From Paludibacteraceae bacterium (lineage in GTDB: Bacteria; Bacteroidota; Bacteroidia; Bacteroidales; Paludibacteraceae), in contig CAJOKE010000002.1 of NCBI GenBank assembly GCA_905235225.1, positions 1 through 64,000 on the forward strand: a stretch of 64,000 nucleotides of DNA, written 5' to 3'. The notes under the pieces are model-generated. The model saw only the letters and a list, made by a program, of their open reading frames with translations, made no database searches and was not told the origin of the DNA. The position numbers were made by a program, and so were the translations under genes. The first letter of the stretch is position 1. Every line of letters starts with the position of its first letter. Positions 17,480 through 26,230 of this stretch are shown piece by piece.

Positions 17480-17511
17480 CAAAAGTACTACTTTTTTCTC
17501 AATCCTGCAAA
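17480..17511 (-). promoter_or_regulatory. Promoter of the DUF177-rpmF unit
   Basis: TTTG (17508-17511), 20 nt, TACTTTTG (17480-17487) on minus, a perfect match to the consensus. Located between the pheS stop and the DUF177 ATG. Confidence 0.75.
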
Positions 17512-17526
17512 TTTTTTTGCATTTTT

Positions 17527-18578
17527 TTAGCAACTCTCGAATTGACGCAGGAAACGAACATCATTTTCAGAGAATAAACGCAGGTCTTTTACCCTATATT
17601 TAAGGTTAGCAATACGTTCCACACCCATTCCAAATGCGTATCCGGTATACACCTTACTATCAATACCACATGCTTCCAATACGTTAGGATCAACCATGCC
17701 GCAGCCTAAAATTTCCACCCAGCCTGTTCCTTTACAAAATGCACATCCCTTACCGCCACAAATATCACAACTTATATCCATTTCTGCACTTGGTTCTGTA
17801 AATGGGAAATAACTTGGACGCAAACGTATTTTCGTTTCTGCACCGAACATTTCTTTGGCGAAATACAATAACGCCTCACGTAAGTCTGCAAAACTGACAT
17901 TTTTGTCAATATACAAGCCTTCAACTTGATGGAAGAAGCAGTGGGCACGTGCCGAAATGGCCTCATTCCGATACACACGCCCAGGACAAAGCGAATGGGA
18001 GGTTTCTGTGAAGTCATGACACGGGTTTGAACGCTGGATGTATGTGTCCGTAAAAGAATATCAGTAGGTTGCTGTACTCCTTCCTCTTTTTCTATAAAGA
18101 ACGTGTCCTGCATATCACGCGCCGGATGTTCCGGAGCAAAATTCAATAACGAGAACACGTGTTCGTCATCTTCTACTTCCGGACCGTCTGCCACCGTGAA
18201 ACCTATGTGTGAAAAAATATCAATTATTTCCTCGCGAACCAAAGAAAGCGGATGGCGTGTTCCTAATTCAATAGGATCAGGAGTACGTGTCAAGTCCAGT
18301 TTGTCGGTACATGCAATAGATGCCATATTACCTAATTGCTCGCGCAAATCAGCAAAACGGGCTTCCGCCATTTGACGTAATTGGTTAATCGAAGCACCCA
18401 ATGTGGCTTTTTCCTCTTTCGGAACTGCCTTGAACTGCTCAAACAACTGCGGGATCGCCCCTTTTTTCGACATATATTTCAGTCGCAGGTTTTCTAATTC
18501 TTCTGCATTTGCCGCTTTTAGCACCTCAACTTGCTTTTGTAACTCCGAAATTTGTTCTGCAATACTCATATTGTTCAT
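17527..18578 (-). pseudogene. pheS: Phenylalanyl-tRNA synthetase alpha subunit, interrupted by a frameshift
   Basis: The first 199 codons (18578 down to 17982) read as PheS: N-terminal coiled coil, TRTPDPIELGTRHPLSLVREEI, then [11 protein letters not shown] and PPIRFVL. The frame then breaks, and the remainder continues in another frame from 17979 ([23 protein letters not shown] to the end, with [13 protein letters not shown] and [15 protein letters not shown]). The family's conserved Pro-Gly after RFVL is missing. The local sequence GTCCTGGGCG fits loss of one CCTG from a CCTGCCTG tandem, a 4-nt deletion; restoring it gives a 351-aa protein. The gene is essential, so a sequencing or assembly error is the likeliest cause. 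The two halves together are unmistakable. Confidence 0.9.
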
Positions 18579-18589
18579 GTTTTAACGTG

Positions 18590-18621
18590 CAAAATTACAA
18601 CATTTTATTGATATGTACAAA
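18590..18621 (-). promoter_or_regulatory. Promoter of pheS
   Basis: TTTG (18618-18621), 20 nt, TAATTTTG (18590-18597) on minus. The start point would be near 18583, a few nt before ATG 18578. Its -33 box lies 4 nt from that of the divergent lipoprotein gene. Confidence 0.7.
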
Positions 18622-18625
18622 TTTA

Positions 18626-18657
18626 TTTGCAATTTTCAGAAATATTGTTTACCTTTG
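18626..18657 (+). promoter_or_regulatory. Promoter of the substrate-binding lipoprotein gene
   Basis: TTTG (18626-18629), 20 nt, TACCTTTG (18650-18657), a perfect match to consensus. Back to back with the pheS promoter. Confidence 0.75.
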
Positions 18658-18680
18658 CGGACTGAAAACAGTTTGTACAT

Positions 18681-19796
18681 ATGAAAATCCATTTAGTTTC
18701 CGTTCTGGGTATAGTTTTTTTAGTATGTTCTGCATGTAGTACTCCCAAGTCCTATTCAGAAGCAACTGTCAGCAATAAATATGCCAAAGGGTTTACTATT
18801 TCAGAAGAAAATGACTTCACTAAAATTGTTGTTTACAATCCGTGGCAGACCGGTAGCATTTTAGCGACTTACTATTTGGTCAAATCCTCTACTACAAAAA
18901 CTCCAAACGACGGCATACGGATTCAGGTTCCGGTTCAGCGATTGACCGTTACGTCATGTACACATATTGGATTTCTAAAGGCAATAAACCAATTAGATTG
19001 TGTGTGCGGCATCTGCTCTCCGGAAATTGTTTATAATCGCGAAGTATTTCATCCAAAAGACGGTCACGAAGTCATGAATGTCGGTGATGCCATGACACCC
19101 GATGTTGAACGTATTGTTCGTACTAATCCTGATGCTGTCATGGTGTCCACATATGCTCAGGGTGATGCGGCAACTGAGAAATTGTGTAGTCTTGGCGTGC
19201 CGGTCATATATAACAATGAATGGACGGAAAATGATCCGTTGGCGCGTGCCGAGTGGCTGCGATTCATCGGCTGTTTTTTTGACTGCCTACCCTTTGCTGA
19301 TTCTATCTTTAATGAAATTTCATCCTCTTATGAAACATTAAAGCAGCAGACTGTCAATATTCATAAAAAACGCAGTATCATGTCCGGCAATAATTTCCGT
19401 GGAACATGGTATATGCCGGCAGGAAGTACTTATATGGGAGTTCTGTTTCATGATGCGGGTGCTGAATACTACTATGAAAACGACACGTCACATTTTTCTA
19501 TTCCGCTTAATATAGAAACTGTAATTCACCGTTTCTCCAATGCCGATGTCTGGGTCGGATGTCCCGCAGAATCGCTGGACGAATTAGCGCAAATGGATGA
19601 GAAACATACTTGGTTTCAATCATTTAAGAACGGTGAAGTTTACAATTTTGCCCTGCGTACAACTGAACTCGGCGGGAATGACTTTTGGGAAACAGGAGTA
19701 GTACACCCTGAATATATTCTTTCCGACCTCATTCATATTTTATACCCTAACCTGACTACAGATACGACCTTTTATTTTTCCAAACACCTAAAATAA
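18681..19796 (+). CDS. ABC transporter substrate-binding lipoprotein, BtuF/FepB type
   Basis: A 371-aa protein. A lipoprotein signal ends VCSAC (Cys19). The rest has the two-lobed class III binding-protein pattern: RLTVTSCTHIGFLKAI, then VGDAMTPDVERIVRTNPDAVMVS, then GVPVIYNNEW and EWLRFIGCFF. Such proteins capture cobalamin, haem or ferric siderophores in the periplasm. No permease or ATPase gene is nearby, so the transporter partner must lie elsewhere. The WYL regulator follows 6 nt later and is probably co-transcribed. Confidence 0.88.
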   Translation: MKIHLVSVLGIVFLVCSACSTPKSYSEATVSNKYAKGFTISEENDFTKIVVYNPWQTGSILATYYLVKSSTTKTPNDGIRIQVPVQRLTVTSCTHIGFLKAINQLDCVCGICSPEIVYNREVFHPKDGHEVMNVGDAMTPDVERIVRTNPDAVMVSTYAQGDAATEKLCSLGVPVIYNNEWTENDPLARAEWLRFIGCFFDCLPFADSIFNEISSSYETLKQQTVNIHKKRSIMSGNNFRGTWYMPAGSTYMGVLFHDAGAEYYYENDTSHFSIPLNIETVIHRFSNADVWVGCPAESLDELAQMDEKHTWFQSFKNGEVYNFALRTTELGGNDFWETGVVHPEYILSDLIHILYPNLTTDTTFYFSKHLK

Positions 19797-19802
19797 AATA
19801 CT

Positions 19803-20714
19803 ATGGCTGCTTCTGCAAACCTTTTTAACCGATATATCTGGCTGACAGACATTATCTACTCTTCGCGTCGGATTACCCGTGAAGAAATTAATCGCCGCTG
19901 GTCGCGTGCTTCAATCAATGAAAACCATGAGTCACGAATCCCGGAACGCACATTTCACCGTTGGCGGCAGGAAATAGAGCAACTGTTTCACATAAACATT
20001 ATTTGCGACAAACCGACTAACTCATACTACATCGAAAATGCAGAGGATATAACTTCCAACCGCTTGCAGCACTGGTTTCTGAATGCTTTTGCAATAGCTA
20101 ATATTGCAAACGAGAATACAGATATCCAAGACAAAATATTATTGGAAGAAATGCCGTCGGATGCACGTTTTCTGACTCCTGTGTTGGATGCAATCCGCTA
20201 TCATCAGGTTTTAGAGGTAACATACCAGCGGTTTGATGCTGCCGAACCGCATGTTTTCACTTTCGAGGCATACTGTGTCAAGACCTTCAAGTTACGCTGG
20301 TACATGGTTGGCCGTCCTTCAGACCACCCCGACCAAATCAGGGTTTATGCGTTGGACCGTGTCAAGACAATCAAACCGACACAAGCGACCTACTCTATTC
20401 CCGATGACTTTGACGGAAAGGCGTTTTTTTATAACTGCTTTGGTATTTGGCGTGAAGACAGACCGGCAGAGGTTATCCGCGTGAAAGTCACACCGCGTAA
20501 TGCCAATTATCTCAGATCATTACCGCTACATCACTCACAAAAAGAAACGGAAACACGGAATGATTATGTCGTTTTCGAATTCTTTCTAAAACCGACCTAT
20601 GACTTTATTCAGGAGCTTCGGACGCATGGCTCGGAACTCAAGGTTTTGGAACCGAAATGGTTGGCTGGCGAATTTCTGAAACTCGGGGAACAATATACAG
20701 AAATGTACCAATAA
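19803..20714 (+). CDS. WYL-domain transcriptional regulator, 303 aa
   Basis: Residues about 5-80 form a winged-helix-like N-terminus (RRITREEINRRWSRA, RTFHRWRQEIEQLF). Residues about 120-215 form the WYL domain (VLEVTYQRFDAAEPHVFTFEAYCVKTFKLRWYMVGR, with the expected Arg/Tyr cluster and IRVYALDRVKTI). A C-terminal extension (WCX-like) follows. WYL proteins sense ligands, often nucleic acids or nucleotides, and control transcription. It lies directly after the binding-protein gene; no direct regulatory link can be read from the sequence. Confidence 0.9.
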   Translation: MAASANLFNRYIWLTDIIYSSRRITREEINRRWSRASINENHESRIPERTFHRWRQEIEQLFHINIICDKPTNSYYIENAEDITSNRLQHWFLNAFAIANIANENTDIQDKILLEEMPSDARFLTPVLDAIRYHQVLEVTYQRFDAAEPHVFTFEAYCVKTFKLRWYMVGRPSDHPDQIRVYALDRVKTIKPTQATYSIPDDFDGKAFFYNCFGIWREDRPAEVIRVKVTPRNANYLRSLPLHHSQKETETRNDYVVFEFFLKPTYDFIQELRTHGSELKVLEPKWLAGEFLKLGEQYTEMYQ

Positions 20715-20923
20715 AGCTTCCGTTTGCAGAGCAGAAGGGCATAAAAAACGCTGAAGCAACTACTCGAGAAAACTCCTGAAAACAGGATTTGAGGTTTACC
20801 GGTTCTTTGTAATCCGAACTCATCGCTACGCATATGCGGTCACGGCGGAGAGGTTTCGGCGCGCCATTGAAAGGGCATTTACCTCGTTTAATGAAATTTG
20901 TTGAGTTTTCCGGTCTCTGTGCT

Positions 20924-22408
20924 TCAGCGTGTATGAAATGCAAATGATACTACTATGCTATGTGATTTTGCCCGAAGGTCATACGGTGTTGCTAATTCGT
21001 GGGCATATGTATCCGCCTGCTGTAATCTCAAACGATATGCGACATGTACTGCAACATGTGTTGAGCGATAGCCGAATCCGGCTGTAACATAATGCGAATG
21101 ATTGACAAACTGTGAATAGGCATCCGTTCGCACGGTATTGTACGCCAACTGTTCCGGGGCTTCAACATATGATTTGGCTCCGAATACATTGTTCCAACCG
21201 ACTGTCGAACCTTCAAACGCATAACCCGCACTTAGGAAAAAGCGGTTTACAATTACACCTTCCAACCCGACACGGACAGTATGATCGTCTTTTATGCCCT
21301 TCATATGTGCATAATCATACTGCAAGGAGAGCAATCCGTAATTCTTCAATTGGAAAGCGAGTCCGAAAGATGTCCGAAGTGGCAGTCTCAAACTGCGGTC
21401 TGTTCTACGGTTCTGCGGAGTAGAAGATGTGAAATTGGTCAAATTGGATACTCCGGTTGAATCCGTAAAATACAAATACGACCTCATGTCACCGTAAGAA
21501 GTTGTCGTTGTGGACATGGCACTTGGTGTCGTCAAAGAGTAGCCTATACGCAACCAACGGAGCGGATGAGCGATTATACCAACCGCCGCATTGACCCCTA
21601 CGCCGGAATGAGACACATAGGTATTGTTATCCAAGCCGGTGTTAGACCCGAAATCTTCATAATACATAACCGATTGGTTATGATACAAAGACATCACATT
21701 CAATGTCAGACCAAGAAACAGTTTATTGGATATATTCCCGCCCCAGCCTAAGGAATATTGGTTCACATATCCACTTTCCTTAATATTTATATGTGTGGTT
21801 ATTTGCTGTCCTGTTTCCAATACCGAATACCATTTAGTTCCGTCCGGGTTGATTAGATATGTATCGTATGCTTGGCAACTAAGCCAACCGACCTCTGAAT
21901 CATCCCATCGGTTTTCCGGTTGCAAAGCGGTCTCTTGCAGCCCGTCCGTTTTCAACGCCGCCACATCCGTTAATGACATTTGCTCATCGGCATATCCGGC
22001 GGAATACTGGCGGTTGAAGTTTGCTAATCGGTGATAAGATATAATAAAGTTGTTCGCAATCAGACCTCTCACCTTGCCGGTATTCATTAACGAGAACACG
22101 AATGAGGCTTGTGTCGCGGTGAAAGTATTATAGGAGCCAATCCTTTGCGGCGTTTCAAACTGATGAACCCTGTCCAATTCCTCTGCTACCGTCAAAGACA
22201 CTTCCAACCGGCGATATACTCCCAAGGCTGCAGGATTGTCTTTTACGGCAGACGGATCGCCGCCGACCGCGGTCATCGCCCCAGCCAATGACACATAACG
22301 GGCTGTACCAATCAAGTCGCTACGGGACAAGATTTGTGCATCCTGCGCCGGAAGACTGCCTGCCAGTAAGAGCAGGCTGTACAATATTATATGTCTTAAC
22401 TTCTTCAT
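20924..22408 (-). CDS. Outer membrane transporter of the OMPP1/FadL/TodX type
   Basis: A 494-aa protein with a signal peptide (1-21, ending LPAQ), then the FadL hallmark SLAGAMTAVGGDPSAVKDNPAALGVY near residue 40, followed by a beta-barrel rich in alternating aromatic residues up to a terminal IVVSFAFHTR strand. FadL-type channels carry hydrophobic compounds across the outer membrane; the substrate here is unknown. Its ATG overlaps the preceding 83-aa gene by 4 nt, so the two are translationally coupled at the end of the Lrp-trpS operon. Confidence 0.88.
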   Translation of the reverse strand: MKKLRHIILYSLLLLAGSLPAQDAQILSRSDLIGTARYVSLAGAMTAVGGDPSAVKDNPAALGVYRRLEVSLTVAEELDRVHQFETPQRIGSYNTFTATQASFVFSLMNTGKVRGLIANNFIISYHRLANFNRQYSAGYADEQMSLTDVAALKTDGLQETALQPENRWDDSEVGWLSCQAYDTYLINPDGTKWYSVLETGQQITTHINIKESGYVNQYSLGWGGNISNKLFLGLTLNVMSLYHNQSVMYYEDFGSNTGLDNNTYVSHSGVGVNAAVGIIAHPLRWLRIGYSLTTPSAMSTTTTSYGDMRSYLYFTDSTGVSNLTNFTSSTPQNRRTDRSLRLPLRTSFGLAFQLKNYGLLSLQYDYAHMKGIKDDHTVRVGLEGVIVNRFFLSAGYAFEGSTVGWNNVFGAKSYVEAPEQLAYNTVRTDAYSQFVNHSHYVTAGFGYRSTHVAVHVAYRLRLQQADTYAHELATPYDLRAKSHSIVVSFAFHTR

Positions 22409-22656
22409 CTGCGTATTACGGCCTTAACAACAGTGTCGCTATGCTGTGTAATGGAATCCTCGATAAATTGTATTTCAACGGCAGGTGCCTGTTCATCCGC
22501 AGCAGGCTGTTCCACTATGACTTGCGGATGTTGAACCTGTTCATTAGATTCCCAATAATACACATCGTCTATGTAATAATCATCCGCATACACCCACCGT
22601 ATTGCGGCAAGTGTAAACACAACAATGAGGAATATGTATATCGGACGATGCTTCAT
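22405..22656 (-). CDS. Hypothetical membrane-anchored protein, 83 aa
   Basis: A hydrophobic segment at residues 6-22 (signal anchor or signal peptide) is followed by an acidic, Tyr-rich part (ADDYYIDDVYYWES) and a Gln/Glu/Val-rich tail. No domain is recognised. It is placed 14 nt after trpS and overlaps the FadL-type gene by 4 nt, so it may help the outer-membrane protein or be a small envelope protein of its own. Confidence 0.75.
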   Translation of the reverse strand: MKHRPIYIFLIVVFTLAAIRWVYADDYYIDDVYYWESNEQVQHPQVIVEQPAADEQAPAVEIQFIEDSITQHSDTVVKAVIRR

Positions 22657-22670
22657 TACACCTTAATATA

Positions 22671-23657
22671 TTATACGCGGAATCCTATTATTTCCCTTAC
22701 TTCGCGAATTGTTTGAGCGGCACGGATTCTTGCCTTCTCCGCTCCGGCAGCCGCCACATCATCAAGGAATTTCTGATTGGCTTGATATTCCATGATTTTC
22801 TCTCGGATTGGCGCACAGAATGCGTTGATATCCGCTGCCAGCTGTTTTTTGAGGTCGCCATAACGGATTGTCATGTTATTATATGCGTCATTAAAGAAAT
22901 CATACGTTTCTTTTGTCGATACGAGTTCCAAAAGCATAAACAAGTTAGCAATCGGCTCGGGCTTCTCCTGATTAAGTCTTTCGGGTCCCGAATCCGTAAC
23001 GGCACGCATGACTTTCTTTTTTATCGTTGCCTCGTCATCGCACAAATATATTGCATTCCCTTCGCTTTTACCCATTTTGCCGGTTCCGTTCAGACCGGGA
23101 ACTTTGACGGCGTGTTTGTTGAAATGATATGATTCGGGTTCCTTGAAGTATTCGACATTATAGATTCGGTTGAACCGGCGTGCAAACAGCCTTGCCATTT
23201 CCATATTCTGCTCTTGGTCTTTACCGACCGGCACTTTGTCCGCCTTGTGCATCAGTATATCAGCCGCCATGAGGCAAGGATATGTCAGCAGCCCTGCATT
23301 CACATTGTCGGGCTGTGCGCGGACTTTGTCTTTGAAAGATGTGACACGTTCCAATTCGCCCAAATAAGCATTCATATTGAGATACAAATAAAGCTCCAGC
23401 ACTTCTTTGACATCACTTTGGATATATATTGGTGCTATGTCCGGGTCTATTCCGCAAGCGAGGTATTCACTTAAGATGATTCTCGCACTCTGCCGAATAT
23501 CTTCGGGTGTCGGGTGTGTTGTCAAGGAATGCCAGTCGGCAATAAAGAACATGCTATCATATTCGTTCTGCATTTGAACGAAACTTTTGACAGCCCCGAA
23601 GTAATTTCCCAAATGCAAATTACCCGTCGGGCGTATTCCTGATATAACTCTTTCCAT
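22671..23657 (-). CDS. trpS: Tryptophanyl-tRNA synthetase
   Basis: A 328-aa class I synthetase with the HIGH-like motif GIRPTGNLHLGNYFGAVK at the N-terminus and the KMSKS-like motif TGKMGKSEGNAIYL near residue 200. It charges tRNA-Trp. It lies 18 nt after the Lrp-type gene with no separate promoter visible, so its expression should depend on the promoter at 24173-24204. Confidence 0.98.
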   Translation of the reverse strand: MERVISGIRPTGNLHLGNYFGAVKSFVQMQNEYDSMFFIADWHSLTTHPTPEDIRQSARIILSEYLACGIDPDIAPIYIQSDVKEVLELYLYLNMNAYLGELERVTSFKDKVRAQPDNVNAGLLTYPCLMAADILMHKADKVPVGKDQEQNMEMARLFARRFNRIYNVEYFKEPESYHFNKHAVKVPGLNGTGKMGKSEGNAIYLCDDEATIKKKVMRAVTDSGPERLNQEKPEPIANLFMLLELVSTKETYDFFNDAYNNMTIRYGDLKKQLAADINAFCAPIREKIMEYQANQKFLDDVAAAGAEKARIRAAQTIREVREIIGFRV

Positions 23658-23675
23658 ATTGTTTCCAAATTTTAT

Positions 23676-24143
23676 TTATTCAACAGGCAATGTTCGGTTA
23701 ATCCTCTGGTCGAGACACGTCAGAGTTTCCGTATTAGCGACGCCGGGAATCTCCTGAATGCGGTCATTAAGAAGGTGAAGCAGGTCTTTGTCGTCCTTTG
23801 CATAGAGTTTGACGATCATCGCATATGCCCCCAAGGTGAAATGTGTTTCGAGGACCTCGGGAATTTTTTCCAGTTCGGCACTGACGGTCTTGTACATGCT
23901 ACCTTTATCCAAAGTCAATCCGACATACACACAGAGATTATAACCTAATAATTTGGGATTAACCTGGTAACCTGAGCCGAGAATAACCCCGTTGTCAAAC
24001 ATCTTCTGTACACGTTGATGCACCGCAGCACGACTTACATTACATTGATCTGCGACGTCCTTGAAAGGAATGCGCGCATTTTGGGTTATAATTCGCAAAA
24101 TACTGCGGTCTAATTCGTCTATTAATTCAAAGTTTTGATCCAT
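23676..24143 (-). CDS. Lrp/AsnC-family transcriptional regulator, 155 aa
   Basis: An AsnC-type HTH at residues about 8-60 (ELIDELDRSILRIITQNARIPFKDVADQCNVSRAAVHQRVQKM) is followed by a RAM/effector domain (about 70-150, GLTLDKGSMYKTV, THFTLGAYAMIVKLYAKD). These regulators form octamers and respond to amino acids. The frame is open 28 codons further upstream, but ATG 24141-24143 is chosen since the promoter at 24173-24204 lies inside the extension. It is the first gene of an operon with trpS, which hints at amino-acid-responsive control. Confidence 0.93.
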   Translation of the reverse strand: MDQNFELIDELDRSILRIITQNARIPFKDVADQCNVSRAAVHQRVQKMFDNGVILGSGYQVNPKLLGYNLCVYVGLTLDKGSMYKTVSAELEKIPEVLETHFTLGAYAMIVKLYAKDDKDLLHLLNDRIQEIPGVANTETLTCLDQRINRTLPVE

Positions 24144-24172
24144 ACAAAATCCATATATTTCCAAAAAGTGTG

Positions 24173-24204
24173 CAAAAATACTACTTTTTTTGTGAATATG
24201 CAAA
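24173..24204 (-). promoter_or_regulatory. Promoter of the Lrp-trpS operon
   Basis: TTTG (24201-24204), 20 nt, TATTTTTG (24173-24180) on minus. It overlaps the plus-strand promoter of the O-methyltransferase gene by 16 nt, so the two cannot be fully occupied together. Confidence 0.7.
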
Positions 24205-24220
24205 TATTTTATTACTTTTG
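24189..24220 (+). promoter_or_regulatory. Promoter of the O-methyltransferase gene
   Basis: TTTG (24189-24192), 20 nt, TACTTTTG (24213-24220). The start point near 24227 supports ATG 24241 over the in-frame TTG at 24229. Confidence 0.7.
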
Positions 24221-24240
24221 CAAGCAAATTGATAGAAAAT

Positions 24241-24882
24241 ATGACACTGGAAGAATATATTGAGCAACATTCATCCCCTGAAAATGACGCCTTGTCGCAG
24301 ATTACGCGCTATACGAATATCAACGTATTGAATCCGCATATGCTGTCGGGTCAAGTCCAAGGTCGTTTCCTGTCTTTTATCAGCCAAATGGTGCGTCCCA
24401 AACGGATTTTGGAATTGGGGACATTTACCGGCTATTCGGCTTTATGCCTTGCGGAAGGGCTTTCAGACGGGGGCAAACTTATTACGATTGAACACAACGA
24501 TGAATTGGAAGAAACAATCCGTCACAATCTTTCTCTTTCCCCATTAGGCAGCAAGGTGGAGCTTGTCATATCAGATGCGAAGCAGTGGTTGCAGCAACGG
24601 ATTGGTGATAGAGACGATGAGTTGTTTGATTTGGTTTTTATTGATGCGGACAAGCGTGAATATTGCGCTTACTGGGAGTTGGTATTGCCGTTAGTTCGTC
24701 CCGGCGGCTGGATTCTGGCGGATAATACATTGTGGGACGGTCATGTGGTTGATCCGCGCTATGACAAGGATAAACAGACACAGGGTTTGCGCGATTTCAA
24801 CGATGTGGTCACTGCGAATCCAAACGTAGAACAGGTCATTCTGCCTCTTCGCGACGGACTAACGCTCATACACAAGTATTAA
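24241..24882 (+). CDS. SAM-dependent O-methyltransferase (caffeoyl-CoA/catechol OMT-like)
   Basis: A 213-aa Rossmann methyltransferase. The SAM motif ILELGTFTGYSALCLAEGL lies near residues 56-74; the acidic strand end is TIEHNDE; the metal-binding block is DLVFIDADKREYCAYWE with a later ADNTLWDGHV. Proteins of this family methylate catechols and related hydroxyls; the substrate in Bacteroidales is unknown. Its stop overlaps the convergent patatin stop by 4 nt. Confidence 0.92.
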   Translation: MTLEEYIEQHSSPENDALSQITRYTNINVLNPHMLSGQVQGRFLSFISQMVRPKRILELGTFTGYSALCLAEGLSDGGKLITIEHNDELEETIRHNLSLSPLGSKVELVISDAKQWLQQRIGDRDDELFDLVFIDADKREYCAYWELVLPLVRPGGWILADNTLWDGHVVDPRYDKDKQTQGLRDFNDVVTANPNVEQVILPLRDGLTLIHKY

Positions 24883-25754
24883 AAACTTCGCTTTTGCTCG
24901 AATTCATCGATAGCGGCAATCATTTTGTTATGTCCGAAGCGTATGATTTCATCGGCGTGGTCATAATCGAATGAACCGAACTGATTCATTGCCACATCAA
25001 TATTTATATCCGGCGGACATAATTGTTTCATCAGTTCGCCGTGTTGCTGAATCATCACATCGGACACTTTGTCCAGAATCGTCAGGGAACTCATTTCATC
25101 TTCATCCGATTTGCTGAACAGTCGGTCTCGTTGTTCAAGTAGCCGCTCCAGCCATGACGGTTCGTCTGAGTGTTTGACGGTTTTGCTCTCTTCATGTTCG
25201 TTGCGAACCCACTTGGCACTTACATTGGATGACACCAATATATCTCCATCGTGGCGGATAACGCGGTTGAGCGGAAGCGGGTTGCATATGCCGCCGTCCA
25301 TAAGGAGCATATTTCCTTCATGCACAGGCTGCAAGACAACAGGGATAGAGAATGATGCACGGATTGCCTTGTTGAGGTTGCCGGAGCGGAAAACCACCTC
25401 ATCCCCGGTCTGCATGTCAGTTGCCACCAGCGTCAGAGGAACGGGCAGGTTTTCTATTTGTATATCGGGAATAAGTTCGCCAAGTGACTCCATGATTCGT
25501 TCGCCTTTCACCAAATAGCTTTTGGACAGCGAGAAATCCGTCAGTTCAAGCATTTGCTTACGGGTCATTTCCATAAACCATTTCTTCAATTCTTCTAATT
25601 TCCCCGCAGCATAGAGACCGCCGACTATAGCACCCATTGAACATCCGGCAACGGAGGTAATGGTATAACCGCGTTCTTCTAAGGCTTCGATTGCGCCGAT
25701 ATGCGCCAATCCGCGACTGCTTCCGCTTGACAAAACCAATGCAACATTCTTCAT
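24879..25754 (-). CDS. Patatin-like phospholipase, 291 aa
   Basis: The patatin Ser-Asp dyad is present: oxyanion loop GSSRG (11-15), nucleophile elbow GCSMG (Ser39) and DGG (Asp153). The protein has no signal peptide, so it probably acts in the cytoplasm or at the inner membrane on phospholipid acyl esters (RssA/YchK-like single-domain form). The C-terminal 90 residues are charged and helical. No conserved neighbour suggests a more specific role. Confidence 0.92.
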   Translation of the reverse strand: MKNVALVLSSGSSRGLAHIGAIEALEERGYTITSVAGCSMGAIVGGLYAAGKLEELKKWFMEMTRKQMLELTDFSLSKSYLVKGERIMESLGELIPDIQIENLPVPLTLVATDMQTGDEVVFRSGNLNKAIRASFSIPVVLQPVHEGNMLLMDGGICNPLPLNRVIRHDGDILVSSNVSAKWVRNEHEESKTVKHSDEPSWLERLLEQRDRLFSKSDEDEMSSLTILDKVSDVMIQQHGELMKQLCPPDINIDVAMNQFGSFDYDHADEIIRFGHNKMIAAIDEFEQKRSF

Positions 25755-26230
25755 ATTTGGACTAATAAAATAATTTTACGACTCGCTTACGAGAGAGATA
25801 CGGGACGGTTACGAGCGGATATAATAGAAATGATAATGACCCTTTGCGAAATTTTCTGCAAAGATAATACAAAACCTCTTTTAGTGTATCGTTTGACCAG
25901 CATTTTCTTAAAAACCAACCTCTTTTTCTTAAAAACCAATACGAGGTTTCAACCCACGAACAAGCGGAAGAAATTTTGGACGTTTACAGCGATATTTCAA
26001 AGCCGAAACTTCCGAAAGTTTAGGGTATAATTTTGTATGTTTAAGGCAGGTAAGTGGCAGGTAAGTGGCAGGTAAGTGGCAGGTAGATGGCGGCTGTCTG
26101 AAACATACTAAAAATTCCGAAAGTTTTTTATGAATCCGAAAGAGTATTGTTTGATTTGATGGTTAAAAGTGGAAAGTGTGGCTCAATGCCGCACTTTTTT
26201 CCGATATTTTATAGTATAGGGAATAAAATA
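25755..26230. other. Gene-free region between the patatin gene and mtaB
   Basis: About 480 nt with no credible coding frame. It holds two copies of TTTTCTTAAAAACCAA 21 nt apart (25903-25918, 25924-25939), an 11-bp tandem array (26045-26088), 8-bp inverted arms around it and two direct 12-mers outside them. A weak TATCTTTG box on minus near 25850 might serve the patatin gene, but lacks a proper -33 partner. Confidence 0.55.
26010..26126. repeat. 11-bp tandem repeat array with nested flanking repeats
   Basis: Four units of GGCAGGTAAGT occupy 26045-26088 (last unit altered at two bases) and are followed by GGCGGCT. The array is flanked by the inverted pair GTATGTTT (26035-26042) and AAACATAC (26101-26108), and outside these by direct repeats TTCCGAAAGTTT (26010-26021, 26115-26126). 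The same 11-mer recurs at 62918-62950 in the opposite orientation. Confidence 0.9.

Noticed and set aside
17527..18578. Programmed ribosomal frameshift in pheS
   Set aside because: No slippery heptamer or downstream structure is visible, PheS is not known to use frameshifting, and conserved Pro-Gly residues are missing, so a deletion explains it better.
20638..20943. A 101-aa minus frame between the WYL gene and the FadL-type gene
   Set aside because: It overlaps the ends of both neighbours and has no signal, domain or promoter. The 209-nt gap holds nothing else I can name.
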